Source: Streptomyces sp. TLI_105
Lineage (GTDB): Bacteria > Actinomycetota > Actinomycetes > Streptomycetales > Streptomycetaceae
Reading direction: 5' to 3'
NCBI RefSeq assembly: GCF_900105415.1
Contig: NZ_FNSM01000001.1
Location: 248,001 to 312,000, forward strand
DNA: 64,000 nt
This document shows positions 7,209 through 15,959 of this stretch, in pieces (the stretch's first letter is position 1; each line of letters begins with the position of its first letter). Under the pieces are notes generated by a model. The model searched no databases and had not been told where the DNA came from. It saw only the letters and a list, made by a program, of their open reading frames with translations. Position numbers and translations under genes: made by a program.

Positions 7209-9223
7209 CGGGCAACGGTGACCCGCTGGCAGCCGCCGCGGAGAGCACGTCGGAATCCGAGCAGCTGCTGTTCGGTGGTGAGCTCACCTACGACTACGGG
7301 TGGGGAGCCCACGACGGTGCTTGGCTGAAGCTGGGGCTGCGCGCGATGGCCGGCTCGCTGCCGAGGCAGGTATCGGTGGCTGTCCGGCTGGCCCGCGAGG
7401 CCGACTCGCGGGCGTTCACCACGGTCGCCGTGAGCGAGATCGCCCGCGGCATCACTCAGGCCGTCTCCCTGATCGCGGTCAACACCCTGCTCGTCGAACT
7501 GCTCGCCGCGGGCGACATGACCGGTCGGCTGCGTGCGGCGCTGCCGTCGCTCGCGCTGGTGGCCGTCCTCGCGGTGATCGGCTCGGCGTGCCGGTCGGCC
7601 TCGTCCGCCGCGACGGGAATCCTGGAGCCGAAGGCCCAGCGGGTGGCGACCGAGCGGTATCTGGGCCTGGTGGCGCGGGTGGAACTGGAGGCGATCGAGG
7701 ACGACGCCTTCCACAAGCTGATGGACTCCGCCCAGTGGGGTGCGGACTCGGCGAGGCGGATGGTCGGCTACTGCACCGCCGTGGTCACCTCCGCCATCTC
7801 GCTGATCGCCGCCGCCGGTGTGCTCACCGTTCTGCACCCCGTCCTCCTGCCGCTCCTGGTTCTCATGGCACTGCCGAGCGCGTGGGGCTCGCTGTCCATG
7901 GCCCGGCACCGGTACATCAGCTGGCACCGCTTCGTGCAGCACGTGCGGGCCGCCAAGCTGATCAGCCAGCTCCTGATCAACCCGCAGGCCGCGGCCGAGA
8001 TCCGCGTCCACGACGCGGCCCCGTTCCTGCTCACGCACTTCCGTCAGATGGCAGAGACCAGCGAGCGGGAGCAGACCCGGCTCGCGCGGACCGGCGCCCG
8101 TACCAACCTGGTCGCGGACTCGACGCGCGGCATCGCGACCGTCGCCACCTACGGCGCTCTCGGGCTGCTGCTGTGGCACGGGCAGATGGGCCTGGCCGTC
8201 GCGGGCACGGCGGTGCTGGCGATCCGCTCCGGCGCGGCGAGCATCACGGACCTCGTCCTGCGCGTCACCGACGTCCAGGAGGAAGCCCTGTTCGTCGCCG
8301 ATCTGGAGAAGCTGTGCGAGGAGGCCGCCCGGCGTTCCATCCCCGTCGGCGGGGTCGACGTGCCCGAGGGCGTGCACGAGATCCGGTTCGAGAAAGTGAC
8401 CTTCACCTATCCCGGGGCCGACAAGCCGTCCCTGCACGAGGTCGACCTCGTCATCCCCCGGGGCAGGACCGTCGCCCTGGTCGGGAGGAACGGCTCGGGC
8501 AAGTCGACCCTCGTCCGTCTGTTGAGCGGATCCCGGCTTCCCGACTCCGGCCACGTCCTGTGGGGCGGCGTGAGCACGGCCGAAGCGGACCGCGCACAGG
8601 TCTTCGACCGGGTCGCGATGGTCGCCCAGGACTTCTTCCGCTGGCCCTTCACGGCGCGGGTGAACATCGGAATCGGCCGCAGCAGCGCCGCGATGGACGA
8701 CCAGAGCGTCGAGGCCGCAGCGGTCTACGCGGGTGCCGATGAGGTCGTCAAGGGTCTCCCCCGCGGCCTGGACAGCTTGCTCGTACGCGGTTACAAGGGC
8801 GGCCAGGAGATCTCCGGCGGACAGTGGCAGAAGATCGGCCTTGCCCGTGCCCGGCACCGCGACGGTGCGGTCCTGATCGTGGACGAGCCGACCAGCGCGC
8901 TCGATCCCGCTGCCGAGCAGCGGGTCTTCGACCAGATCCATCAGCTGGCCGGCTCGGGCCAGACCACAGTCCTGATCACCCACCGCCTCCACAGTGTCCG
9001 GACCGCGGACCTCATCTACGTGCTCGACGAGGGCAGGGTCGTCGAGCACGGCGCCTTCGCGGAACTCATGGACCCGGCCACCGGGGCCGGCGTGTTCCGG
9101 GAGATGTACGAACTGCAGGCGCGCCAGTTCCTCAACCCTTCGCTGCCGGCGCAGGCCGTCCCGGCGGAAGCGGCGCCGGGCAAACCGGCCGACGCCGTTG
9201 GCGAGGGGCAGGTGCTGTCATGA
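7205..9223 (+). CDS. ABC exporter (fused transmembrane and ATPase domains)
   Basis: 672 residues from the ATG at 7205, chosen for its GAGGTGGG ribosome binding site and its ATGA overlap with the peptide gene. Residues ~25-330 form an ABC exporter membrane domain with several hydrophobic helices. The ATPase follows: Walker A GRNGSGKST at ~426, signature ISGGQ at ~536, Walker B VLIVDEPTSALD at ~556-567, and ITHR H-loop at ~590. No N-terminal C39 peptidase is present, so it does not itself cleave a double-Gly leader. As a homodimer it would export the product, or the peptide, of this operon. The stop overlaps the next gene (ATGA). Confidence 0.92.
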   Translation: MTGNGDPLAAAAESTSESEQLLFGGELTYDYGWGAHDGAWLKLGLRAMAGSLPRQVSVAVRLAREADSRAFTTVAVSEIARGITQAVSLIAVNTLLVELLAAGDMTGRLRAALPSLALVAVLAVIGSACRSASSAATGILEPKAQRVATERYLGLVARVELEAIEDDAFHKLMDSAQWGADSARRMVGYCTAVVTSAISLIAAAGVLTVLHPVLLPLLVLMALPSAWGSLSMARHRYISWHRFVQHVRAAKLISQLLINPQAAAEIRVHDAAPFLLTHFRQMAETSEREQTRLARTGARTNLVADSTRGIATVATYGALGLLLWHGQMGLAVAGTAVLAIRSGAASITDLVLRVTDVQEEALFVADLEKLCEEAARRSIPVGGVDVPEGVHEIRFEKVTFTYPGADKPSLHEVDLVIPRGRTVALVGRNGSGKSTLVRLLSGSRLPDSGHVLWGGVSTAEADRAQVFDRVAMVAQDFFRWPFTARVNIGIGRSSAAMDDQSVEAAAVYAGADEVVKGLPRGLDSLLVRGYKGGQEISGGQWQKIGLARARHRDGAVLIVDEPTSALDPAAEQRVFDQIHQLAGSGQTTVLITHRLHSVRTADLIYVLDEGRVVEHGAFAELMDPATGAGVFREMYELQARQFLNPSLPAQAVPAEAAPGKPADAVGEGQVLS

Positions 9224-10266
9224 CACCGTCCGTCTTCGAGGCGCGGAGCTCGCCGGTGACGCTTCTGCTCACCGGCGGCTTCGGCATCGTCCCCGCCTCG
9301 ATCGAGCCGGGCCCGGCAGGAACCGCGACGCACAACTACATCGCCACCGAGGCCGACGGCTCTCAGTGGTTCGTCAAGACTTACCCGGTCGGCACCGCGC
9401 TGGGACCGGTCGACGCCGCCGCCCGGCTCGGCGAGTACGCGCGCCTGTGCCGGGTGCCGGTCGCCGCCGCCCGCCGCACGACGGACCAGGGCCGGCTCGT
9501 CGCCGCGCACCAGGGTCTGGTCATGACGGTGACCCGGTACGTCCCGGACGCGGTGACAGCGGACGGGCGGCTGACCGGGCGCCGTTGGGAGGCCGTCGGA
9601 GAGGCCGTCGGCTGTCTGCACCGGGGCTTCGCCCGGCACGAGTACGGGCCGCCCCGTCTCGGCCCGAGGGACAAGGCGATCGACCTCGCCCGGACCCTCG
9701 CCAGGCTGGAGCATCTCGTCTCCCGCTATGAGGCCACGCCGCCGGCCAGCGCGTTCGAGCGGTGGGCAGTCGAGACGGCCCGCGAGAAGCTGGCGCGGGC
9801 ACCGGAGGTCGAAGGGCTTCTGGGCAGGGTCCCTCGCACCATGGTGTCGCAACTGGTCCATGGCGATCTGTCCGGTCCGAACGTCCTGCTGCGCGGGGAC
9901 GCCGTGGCGGCGGTGATCGACTTCCACTCACCGATCCGCCGGGGTGCCGTCTGGGAGCTGGGCCGCCTCGCACTCGACCCGCGCACCGTCCTGACCCAGC
10001 CGGACTGGCCCGAAGGACTGGGCCGGCTGGCCGCCGTCTACCACTCCCTCCACCCGGCCGTAGGGGTGGAGGAACTGGCGAGCGTAGTACGGGTGACCGC
10101 CGTCGCCCTGGCGATGTCGGTGTACCCGCTCAACTCGGTCCTCGACGGCCTGGGTCCGGTCACTGCCTCGCTGGAGCGGTACGCCCGCGACCGCCACCAG
10201 GCCGCCGCCGTGCTGCGCGACCGGCTCGACGAGGCCGAGGAGGTCCTGCGTGACCACCTCGCCTGA
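9220..10266 (+). CDS. APH-fold phosphotransferase
   Basis: 348 residues; ATG overlaps the ABC transporter stop. Aminoglycoside phosphotransferase/kinase fold (PF01636): N-lobe lysine in WFVKTYP (~52), catalytic loop HGDLSGPNVLL at ~214, and metal-binding Asp in VIDFHS at ~233. The family phosphorylates small molecules such as aminoglycosides, choline or homoserine, and some members act on peptides in RiPP pathways. Nothing in the sequence fixes the substrate. It is the first of three APH-type domains in this operon. Confidence 0.88.
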   Translation: MTPSVFEARSSPVTLLLTGGFGIVPASIEPGPAGTATHNYIATEADGSQWFVKTYPVGTALGPVDAAARLGEYARLCRVPVAAARRTTDQGRLVAAHQGLVMTVTRYVPDAVTADGRLTGRRWEAVGEAVGCLHRGFARHEYGPPRLGPRDKAIDLARTLARLEHLVSRYEATPPASAFERWAVETAREKLARAPEVEGLLGRVPRTMVSQLVHGDLSGPNVLLRGDAVAAVIDFHSPIRRGAVWELGRLALDPRTVLTQPDWPEGLGRLAAVYHSLHPAVGVEELASVVRVTAVALAMSVYPLNSVLDGLGPVTASLERYARDRHQAAAVLRDRLDEAEEVLRDHLA

Positions 10267-10999
10267 GCCGCCCCCGTCCCTCCGTCCCGCGGCACTGGCC
10301 GCCGACCGTCCTTCCGCCGTCCGTTTCCCCAGTCCGCGAGGTCCTGACATGTCCCCCGCCCTCTCCCACATCCGCGCCCTGGTCGCCTTCCACCTCAGCG
10401 AAGGCGTGATGCTCGCGTGGGTGCGGCCCGAGAAGTTCCCGTACATGACGAGGCCGCCGTCGAGCAGGGTGCTGTGGGAGCGGCACGCTGCCGAACACCC
10501 CGCGCCCGCCGAGGGACCAACGGCGGCCGGCGGGACCACGCCGGCGAGGGCACCGTCCGGGACCGTGCCGAACGTGGTCGGTGTGCACCTCTACCTGGAG
10601 CGGGACGGCCAGGTTCTGTTGGGTCTGCGGCATCCGGACTCGGCGTACGCCGGCGGGTCCTGGCACGTGCTGGCGGGCCACTGCGAGGCGGAGTCCGCTA
10701 CCGCGTGCCTCGTGAGGGAGGCGTACGAGGAGGCGGGACTGGTGATCGACCCTGCCGACGTCGAGCTCGTCCACACGGTGCACATGGTGGACCGGCCCGA
10801 CGACCCGCCGCGTATCCAACTCTTCTTCCGTGCGCGCCGCTGGGAGGGCATCCCGAAGCTCCGGGAACCGGACAAGTGCGTCGCCTGGCAGTGGTGGAGC
10901 GCGAAGGACCTGCCCGAGCCGACCGTCCCCTACACCCGTGCGGCGATCCAGGGCATCCGGACGGGGCGTACCTACACGGAGCTGGGGTGGGGGCGATGA
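10250..10999 (+). CDS. Nudix hydrolase with N-terminal extension
   Basis: Up to 249 residues from a GTG at 10250 that has AGGAGG eight bases upstream and overlaps the kinase gene; an ATG at 10349 (217 residues, also with GAGG) is the alternative. The Nudix domain occupies roughly residues 105-240. Its box is AGHCEAESATACLVREAYEE followed by AGL: the REx2EE core is intact but the first loop is G-x4-E, one residue shorter than the canonical G-x5-E. The same short loop and the motif EPDKC recur in the Nudix half of the fusion protein starting at 13292, so the two are close paralogues. Hydrolysis of a nucleoside-diphosphate-linked compound is expected. Confidence 0.85.
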   Translation: MTTSPEPPPSLRPAALAADRPSAVRFPSPRGPDMSPALSHIRALVAFHLSEGVMLAWVRPEKFPYMTRPPSSRVLWERHAAEHPAPAEGPTAAGGTTPARAPSGTVPNVVGVHLYLERDGQVLLGLRHPDSAYAGGSWHVLAGHCEAESATACLVREAYEEAGLVIDPADVELVHTVHMVDRPDDPPRIQLFFRARRWEGIPKLREPDKCVAWQWWSAKDLPEPTVPYTRAAIQGIRTGRTYTELGWGR

Positions 11000-11775
11000 C
11001 CGGATTCGACGCGGTGGGCGCCGCATATGCCGCCCACTCCGACAGCGCGCGGGGCCGGCTCCGCCACGACCTGGTCGAGCGTCGGCTTCTCACCGAACTC
11101 CCGGTCCGTCCCGCCGCGGTTCTCGATGTCGGCTGCGGGAACGGCGAGATGGCCCTGCGCCTCGCCGCCGCCGGTCACCAGGTGACCGGCGCCGACCCGT
11201 CCGCCCGGATGCTGGCCGCCGCAGCCGACCGCCTCGCGGCCCGCCCCGAACTCGCCGACCGCGTCCGGCTGGTCGACGCCGGCCTCGAGTCCCTCCCCTT
11301 CGACGGGGAGCGGTTCGACGCGGTCTGCTGCCACGGCGTGCTGATGTACCTGGACGAGCCCAGTGAGGCGGTCGCCCGCCTGGCCGGACTCGTCGCGCCG
11401 GGCGGACTGCTGAGCATCCTCGCCAAGAACCGCCGGTCCATCGGCGTGCGCGAGGCACTGGGCGGCGACTACGCGACCGCGCGTCGGCTCATCGAGTCCG
11501 GAGCGGACAGAAGTGTCGGCAATCTCGGTCGGGAAACCCGCGGCGACACCGCGGAAGCCCTCGACCGGCTCGCGGCCGACCACGGGCTGACGCCACTGCC
11601 CTGGCAGGAGGTCCGGATCTTCCACGACCACCTCGACGGCACCTGGGCGCCGGAACCGATCGCGTACGCAGCGGCGCTGGAGCTGGAGTGGGCCGCGTCC
11701 TGGCGGGGCCCGTACCGGGACATGAGCCACCTCGTGCACACCCTGGCCCGCCGACCGGAGCGGAGTCGATCATGA
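10996..11775 (+). CDS. Class I SAM-dependent methyltransferase
   Basis: 259 residues, ATG overlapping the Nudix stop (ATGA). Rossmann-fold methyltransferase: motif I VLDVGCGNGEM at ~42, acidic motif II (VTGADPSARML), and motif IV/post-I region FDAVCCHGVLMYLDEP. The C-terminal third (RIFHDHLDG, then WAASWRGPYRDMSHLVH) resembles CmoM/SmtA-type methyltransferases. Substrate is unknown; in context it would be a tailoring enzyme. The stop overlaps an ATG at 11772. Confidence 0.87.
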   Translation: MTGFDAVGAAYAAHSDSARGRLRHDLVERRLLTELPVRPAAVLDVGCGNGEMALRLAAAGHQVTGADPSARMLAAAADRLAARPELADRVRLVDAGLESLPFDGERFDAVCCHGVLMYLDEPSEAVARLAGLVAPGGLLSILAKNRRSIGVREALGGDYATARRLIESGADRSVGNLGRETRGDTAEALDRLAADHGLTPLPWQEVRIFHDHLDGTWAPEPIAYAAALELEWAASWRGPYRDMSHLVHTLARRPERSRS

Positions 11776-13295
11776 CGCCCATCCGCACCGCTTTCTCGGC
11801 GCACGCGGCGCTGCTCGTCGGAACCGCGCCCCGCCTCGTCCCGGCCGGCCTTCCGGGGGCCCTCCCGTCTGCCGTCTCAGCACCATGCCCGCGACCGCTT
11901 GCTCACCCACGAAGGACGGCCGGCATGTCCCTTGATCTCCAGACCGCGACGAGCAGCCTGCGCGCCGCCATGGTCGACCGTCTCACCTCCGCAGACGTCC
12001 TGACCGATCCCCTGTTGCGCGACGCCCTGCTCCACGTGCGCCGCGAGGTGCTTCTGCCCCACGCGTACGTGCGGGTCAGCGGTCCGGGCGCCGATCCGAT
12101 CGAGTGGCGTCTCCTCGACGGTTCGCATCCGGACGACTGTCAGGAGTGGCTCGACCTGATCCACGGCGACGAGTCGATCCTCCTGCAACGCGACGGCGAG
12201 CAGTTGGACGCGCTGCCGCGCGGGCCGGTGACCGGCGGGCACATGACCTCGATGTCCACGTACTCCCCAGTCACCGTCGAAGTCCTTCAGGCCCTCCGGC
12301 TGGAACCCGGGCAGCGCTACCTTGAACTCGGCCCGGGCCCGGGGGTCTCTCTCGCTCTCGCCGCCGCCGTCACCGGCCCCCGCCTCGCCGTCGGAGTCGA
12401 GCGTGACGGCCACATGGCCGCCTTCGCCCGGCGCAATCTCGACCGGATCGGTCTGGGGGCCGCCGTCGTCGAGGGCGATGCCCTCGACGGGCACCCGGCA
12501 GGGGGGACGTTCGACCGGATCCACTCCGGCATCGGGGTCCCCGGCGTCCCGCAGGCGTGGGTGGAGCAGCTCGCGCCGGGTGGGCGGCTGCTGACGACGC
12601 TGGCGACCCGCACACCGAGCTGGCCCGGCCGGCTCGGTGTCACCCGCACCAGGACGGGCCTGGTCGAGGCGACCTTGCGGGGCGGGCCGCGCGGGTACCG
12701 GCCCATGCTCGGCCACCGGTGGCTCAACGCGATCGACCACCGTGCCCGCATCGAGGCGGATCCCGGCACACCGCGGGCTACCCGGCTCGCGCCGCCGCCG
12801 GACGAGGCGTACGGCTTCTGGTTGGCCGCCGCCTACCACGTGGGCGCGGTGGTAAGGGACTTCCAGGCGGAGACCATGACCCTCGTCGCCCCCGAGGAAG
12901 ACTCATGGGCCGTGGCCGGCCCCGGCGACGGCACCGTCCGCGTCCACGGGCCGCGTGACATCTGGGCCGAGCTCGAAGAGCTCCACACCCGCTGGGAACG
13001 GGCCGGCCGGCCGGAGGCATACCGGGTGGAGCTCGGCGACGGCACCGGTCCCCAGCACGTCACCTCCGGCACGGGGTCGAAAGCCCTCGCCTGGACGCTG
13101 CCGCCACTGCCCGCCGTCCCCCGTCAGGTGCCCCGTCCGGGGACCCCCGCCGATGCGGTACGGGACGTCGGCCTGCCGGTCCTGGAGGACGAAGCCCGAC
13201 AGCTGCCGGAGCAGCACAGCGAGGACGGCGGCGGGGGCGTCGAGGACCCTGCGTGCACGGTGCCGTGGGCCCGGCGACCGGGGGACGGCACGTGA
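11772..13295 (+). CDS. PIMT-like methyltransferase with long C-terminal region
   Basis: 507 residues if it starts at the ATGA overlap at 11772, or 456 from an ATG at 11925 that has GAAGGACGG at good spacing; the first 51 residues are low complexity, so 11925 may be right. From 11925, a REVLLPHAYVR segment and HMTSMSTYSPVTVEVLQALR precede SAM motif I LELGPGPGVSLA and the motif GDALDG. This order matches protein-L-isoaspartate methyltransferases and their RiPP-cluster relatives. The ~200 residues after the Rossmann domain are also found in FxLD-type methyltransferases as far as I recall. Such enzymes methylate Asp side chains to make succinimide or isoAsp. Its stop overlaps the next gene (GTGA). 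Confidence 0.8.
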   Translation: MTPIRTAFSAHAALLVGTAPRLVPAGLPGALPSAVSAPCPRPLAHPRRTAGMSLDLQTATSSLRAAMVDRLTSADVLTDPLLRDALLHVRREVLLPHAYVRVSGPGADPIEWRLLDGSHPDDCQEWLDLIHGDESILLQRDGEQLDALPRGPVTGGHMTSMSTYSPVTVEVLQALRLEPGQRYLELGPGPGVSLALAAAVTGPRLAVGVERDGHMAAFARRNLDRIGLGAAVVEGDALDGHPAGGTFDRIHSGIGVPGVPQAWVEQLAPGGRLLTTLATRTPSWPGRLGVTRTRTGLVEATLRGGPRGYRPMLGHRWLNAIDHRARIEADPGTPRATRLAPPPDEAYGFWLAAAYHVGAVVRDFQAETMTLVAPEEDSWAVAGPGDGTVRVHGPRDIWAELEELHTRWERAGRPEAYRVELGDGTGPQHVTSGTGSKALAWTLPPLPAVPRQVPRPGTPADAVRDVGLPVLEDEARQLPEQHSEDGGGGVEDPACTVPWARRPGDGT

Positions 13296-14701
13296 GCGGC
13301 GTGCGGCACACCGTGCCGGTGGACGTGCACCTGATCGCCGTCCGCGACGGGGAGCAGGGTCCGGAGGTGCTGTTGTCCCGGCGGGCCGGGGACGTGTACG
13401 CATCCGGTCTGTGGCACGCGCCGTCGGGTCACGTGGAGCGGGAGACCGTCGTGGACGCCGTCGTACGCGAGACGCTGGAGGAGACCGGCCTCGTCGTGGA
13501 TCCGGGGGATGTCCGTGCGGCCGTGATCGTGCACCATCGGCCGCCGGGCGGAGGGCGGGAGCGGGTCGGGTTCTTCTTCGAGGTCCGCCGCTGGCAGGGC
13601 GTCCCGCGGGTCGTCGAGCCGGACAAGTGTGACGCGATGGAGTGGTTCCCGCTCACGGCGCTTCCGGAGCCGATGGTCGCCTACTGCCGGGCCGGGCTCG
13701 ACGCCTACCGGGCCGGCGCACCGGTCGCTCTGCACTTCCATGCCCCCGACGACCCGATCGCCCACGACCCGTACGTCGACCGTCTCCGCCTCCTCCACGG
13801 GCCGGGGGCTGCGGATCCTGGACCGGAGCCGGGCGTGCGGGAGTTCGCCGAGCGCGCCGTCGGCCGCATCACCGCGTGGACGGATGTGTCCTGGGCCCGG
13901 GAGAACAGCCGCGTGTGGCGCGTGCGCGGGGCGGCGGGCGGCTCGTGGTTCGTGAAGGTCCACCAGAACGAGAAGTTCCACCGCCGCGAGACGACCGCGT
14001 TGCGTGGCTGGGTTCCCGGCCTGGGCGGCGCCGGGCCCCGCCTCGTGGCCGCAGACCCGGGCCTCCGGTCGGTCGTGGTGACCGCTGTCGAGGGCCGGTC
14101 CCTGCACGGCATGGTGCTGACCGGAGCCGAGGAGGGCGCGGTGTTCGAGGCGATCGGCGCGCTCGCGGCCCGCATCCACGCGAGCCCCCTCCCCGCGACG
14201 GCGTCCGGTACCGCGCCCGTGGGACCGTACGACCGAATGGAGCGGCATCTGGACGCGGCGCGGCCGCTGCTCGAACCAGGGGACGAGGAGTGCGTCCGCT
14301 CGGCCGTCGCCGCTGCGCAGGAGTTCGGGCCGCTCACGCCGGTGGTGACGCACGGCGACCTGCAGCTGCGCAATCTCCTGCTCGGCGCCGACGGCGCGGT
14401 GCGCTTCATCGACGTCGAGCGCAGTGAACTCCAGCCCCGGGTAAGGGACTTCGTCCGCATCCTCGACCACTTCGACGGCCGGGAGGACCTGGTCACGGCG
14501 TTCCTCGCCGGCTACGGCCGCCCACTGACCGGTGCGGAGGAGGCACATCTGGTCGCGAGCGTCGCCCTGGACTCGGTCTCCGGCGTCGCTTTCGGGACGC
14601 GGGCCGGGGACCCGGAGCTCGTCGAGCGCGGCCGCCGCGCCCTCGCCCGTCTGCGTACCGGCAGCGCATGGCCCTTCTTCCGTCAGCAAGGAGCCCCGTG
14701 A
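13292..14701 (+). CDS. Nudix hydrolase fused to APH-fold kinase
   Basis: 469 residues from a GTG at 13292 behind GGGGGA. Residues ~7-150 are a Nudix domain with box SGHVERETVVDAVVRETLEE, again with a G-x4-E loop, and EPDKCDAMEWF downstream. Residues ~180-460 are an APH kinase: FVKVHQNE lysine strand at ~220, HGDLQLRNLLL catalytic loop at ~354, FIDVERS metal site at ~372. Fusion of a phosphohydrolase and a kinase in one chain implies they act on the same or sequential substrates. The gene ends with tandem stops TGATGA. Confidence 0.88.
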   Translation: MSGVRHTVPVDVHLIAVRDGEQGPEVLLSRRAGDVYASGLWHAPSGHVERETVVDAVVRETLEETGLVVDPGDVRAAVIVHHRPPGGGRERVGFFFEVRRWQGVPRVVEPDKCDAMEWFPLTALPEPMVAYCRAGLDAYRAGAPVALHFHAPDDPIAHDPYVDRLRLLHGPGAADPGPEPGVREFAERAVGRITAWTDVSWARENSRVWRVRGAAGGSWFVKVHQNEKFHRRETTALRGWVPGLGGAGPRLVAADPGLRSVVVTAVEGRSLHGMVLTGAEEGAVFEAIGALAARIHASPLPATASGTAPVGPYDRMERHLDAARPLLEPGDEECVRSAVAAAQEFGPLTPVVTHGDLQLRNLLLGADGAVRFIDVERSELQPRVRDFVRILDHFDGREDLVTAFLAGYGRPLTGAEEAHLVASVALDSVSGVAFGTRAGDPELVERGRRALARLRTGSAWPFFRQQGAP

Positions 14702-14704
14702 TGA

Positions 14705-14940
14705 ATCCCGACGTGCGGCGGTCACACCGCGCCGTTCACCCGGCGCGACAACGACCGGGCCGCCGACCGGTTCGAGGCGCTGATCCGGCCGCCCGCCGAC
14801 GTGCACGTGACCACGAGGAACGTCCCTCCCGACGGCGCCACCCAGCAGGTGCTCGCCGCAGCGGCGCCGATCGCGGCGGTCGGCCGTGACACTCCCCTGC
14901 CCACGACCGTTGAGCAGGCCGACACGAATCGAGGAACCGA
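14705..14940 (+). other. Open frame with coding character but no start (possible degraded small gene)
   Basis: Directly after the TGATGA stops, the same frame continues without stops. It reads FTRRDNDRAADRFEALIRPP and then DVHVTTRNVPPDG, with natural protein composition, unlike the Arg-rich alternative frame opened by the ATG at 14701. No ATG or GTG precedes the coding-like part, so the start may lie in another frame before a frameshift. It could be a decayed gene or the relic of a small peptide gene between the two kinase genes. No family recognised. Confidence 0.3.
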
Positions 14941-14942
14941 CC

Positions 14943-15791
14943 ATGAGCACACCGGTGTTCACGGCGCCGGCCGCTGCCGAGGACGTTGCGCGGATGCGCC
15001 GCGCGTTCACCGCCGCGGCCCGCGGCCTGCAGGTCACCCCGACCGGCCCGGAGGTGTGGGGGTGGCGGGGCCGCACGCTCGGGCGCCGCGCCGGCACGAG
15101 CTGGCTGCGCGTCGTCTGCGTGCCGTCCGGGAAGGCAGGCGGACGGCTGTGGGAGGGCACTGCCCTCGCGGACGCGGCGGTCCCCCGGGCGGTGCCGCGC
15201 CCCCGGCTGCGTAACCTCCTGGACTGGACGGGTGGACCGTACGCCTACCGGGCCGAGCTCACCGAACTCGTCACCACACCGGCCGTCGTCGTCGGCAGTC
15301 CCGTGCTCGACCGCGATCCCGGGCTGCCGGACGCCTGGTGGCGAGAGCTGCGTGCCGCGTCGGCCGTGCTCGCCACGGTGCCCACCGATCGTGAGGCCGT
15401 GCGGCAGTCCTGGATCGACCGCACCCTCCGTACCTTCCTCGGCATCGACCCGCCGCGGATCAGCCACTGCACCACCGGACACGGCGACTTCCACTGGGCC
15501 AACGTCGCCGCACCGGCCCTCGTCGTCTTCGACTGGGAGTCATGGGGGCGGATGCCGGTGGGCTTCGATCAAGGGCTCCTCCACGCCTACGCCCTGACCG
15601 TGCCCGCCGTCGCGGCCCGCCTCCGGCGCGAGTTCGCCGACGTGCTCGACACGCCCGCCGGCCGAGCCGGGGAGCTCGTCGCCCTCGGCCAGCTCCTCCA
15701 GGCCTGCGGCCGAGGCGTCCATCCGCACCTGGCCCCGCTGATCGCCCAGCACGCCGAACACCTCACCGGTGTCCCGGTCCCCCGCCGCTGA
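14943..15791 (+). CDS. APH-fold phosphotransferase
   Basis: 282 residues, ATG at 14943 with GAGGAA upstream. Catalytic loop GHGDFHWANV at ~178 and metal site VVFDWESWG at ~194 mark the APH/choline-kinase fold. The N-lobe is short and its ATP-binding lysine is not obvious, so activity is less certain than for the first kinase. It is the third kinase-type domain of the operon. Confidence 0.82.
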   Translation: MSTPVFTAPAAAEDVARMRRAFTAAARGLQVTPTGPEVWGWRGRTLGRRAGTSWLRVVCVPSGKAGGRLWEGTALADAAVPRAVPRPRLRNLLDWTGGPYAYRAELTELVTTPAVVVGSPVLDRDPGLPDAWWRELRAASAVLATVPTDREAVRQSWIDRTLRTFLGIDPPRISHCTTGHGDFHWANVAAPALVVFDWESWGRMPVGFDQGLLHAYALTVPAVAARLRREFADVLDTPAGRAGELVALGQLLQACGRGVHPHLAPLIAQHAEHLTGVPVPRR

Positions 15792-15824
15792 CCCCTTTTC
15801 GTTCCTCGTCCCCGGAGGAAGCCC

Positions 15825-15959
15825 GTGCCCCCTCCACGCGTCGACGTCGTACTGCTCACCGCCGTCGGCCGGCCGCCGATCATCCGACCCGACCTCGGAA
15901 AGGACCACCGTGGCGAATCCGGGAATGCCGAGCCTCATGGGGGTCTTCGCCCATCCTGA
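15825..15959 (+). CDS. Possible 44-residue small ORF overlapping the PIG-L start
   Basis: A GTG at 15825 stands four bases behind a strong GGAGGAAG site and opens 44 codons that run into the PIG-L gene in another frame. The start PRVDVVLLTAVGRPP looks like a beta strand from a real protein, after which the frame becomes a shadow of PIG-L. It may be a small peptide gene, or the surviving start of a gene replaced by PIG-L. Low confidence. Confidence 0.25.
   Translation: MPPPRVDVVLLTAVGRPPIIRPDLGKDHRGESGNAEPHGGLRPS

Noticed and set aside
6851..9049. 732-codon minus-strand open frame opposite the ABC transporter
   Set aside because: It mirrors the codon positions of a clear ABC exporter and has Arg/Gly/Asp-rich composition with no motif; a GC-bias shadow.
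13124..15160. 678-codon minus-strand frame across the Nudix-kinase gene
   Set aside because: Crosses two overlapping plus-strand genes with intact motifs; composition typical of antisense shadow.
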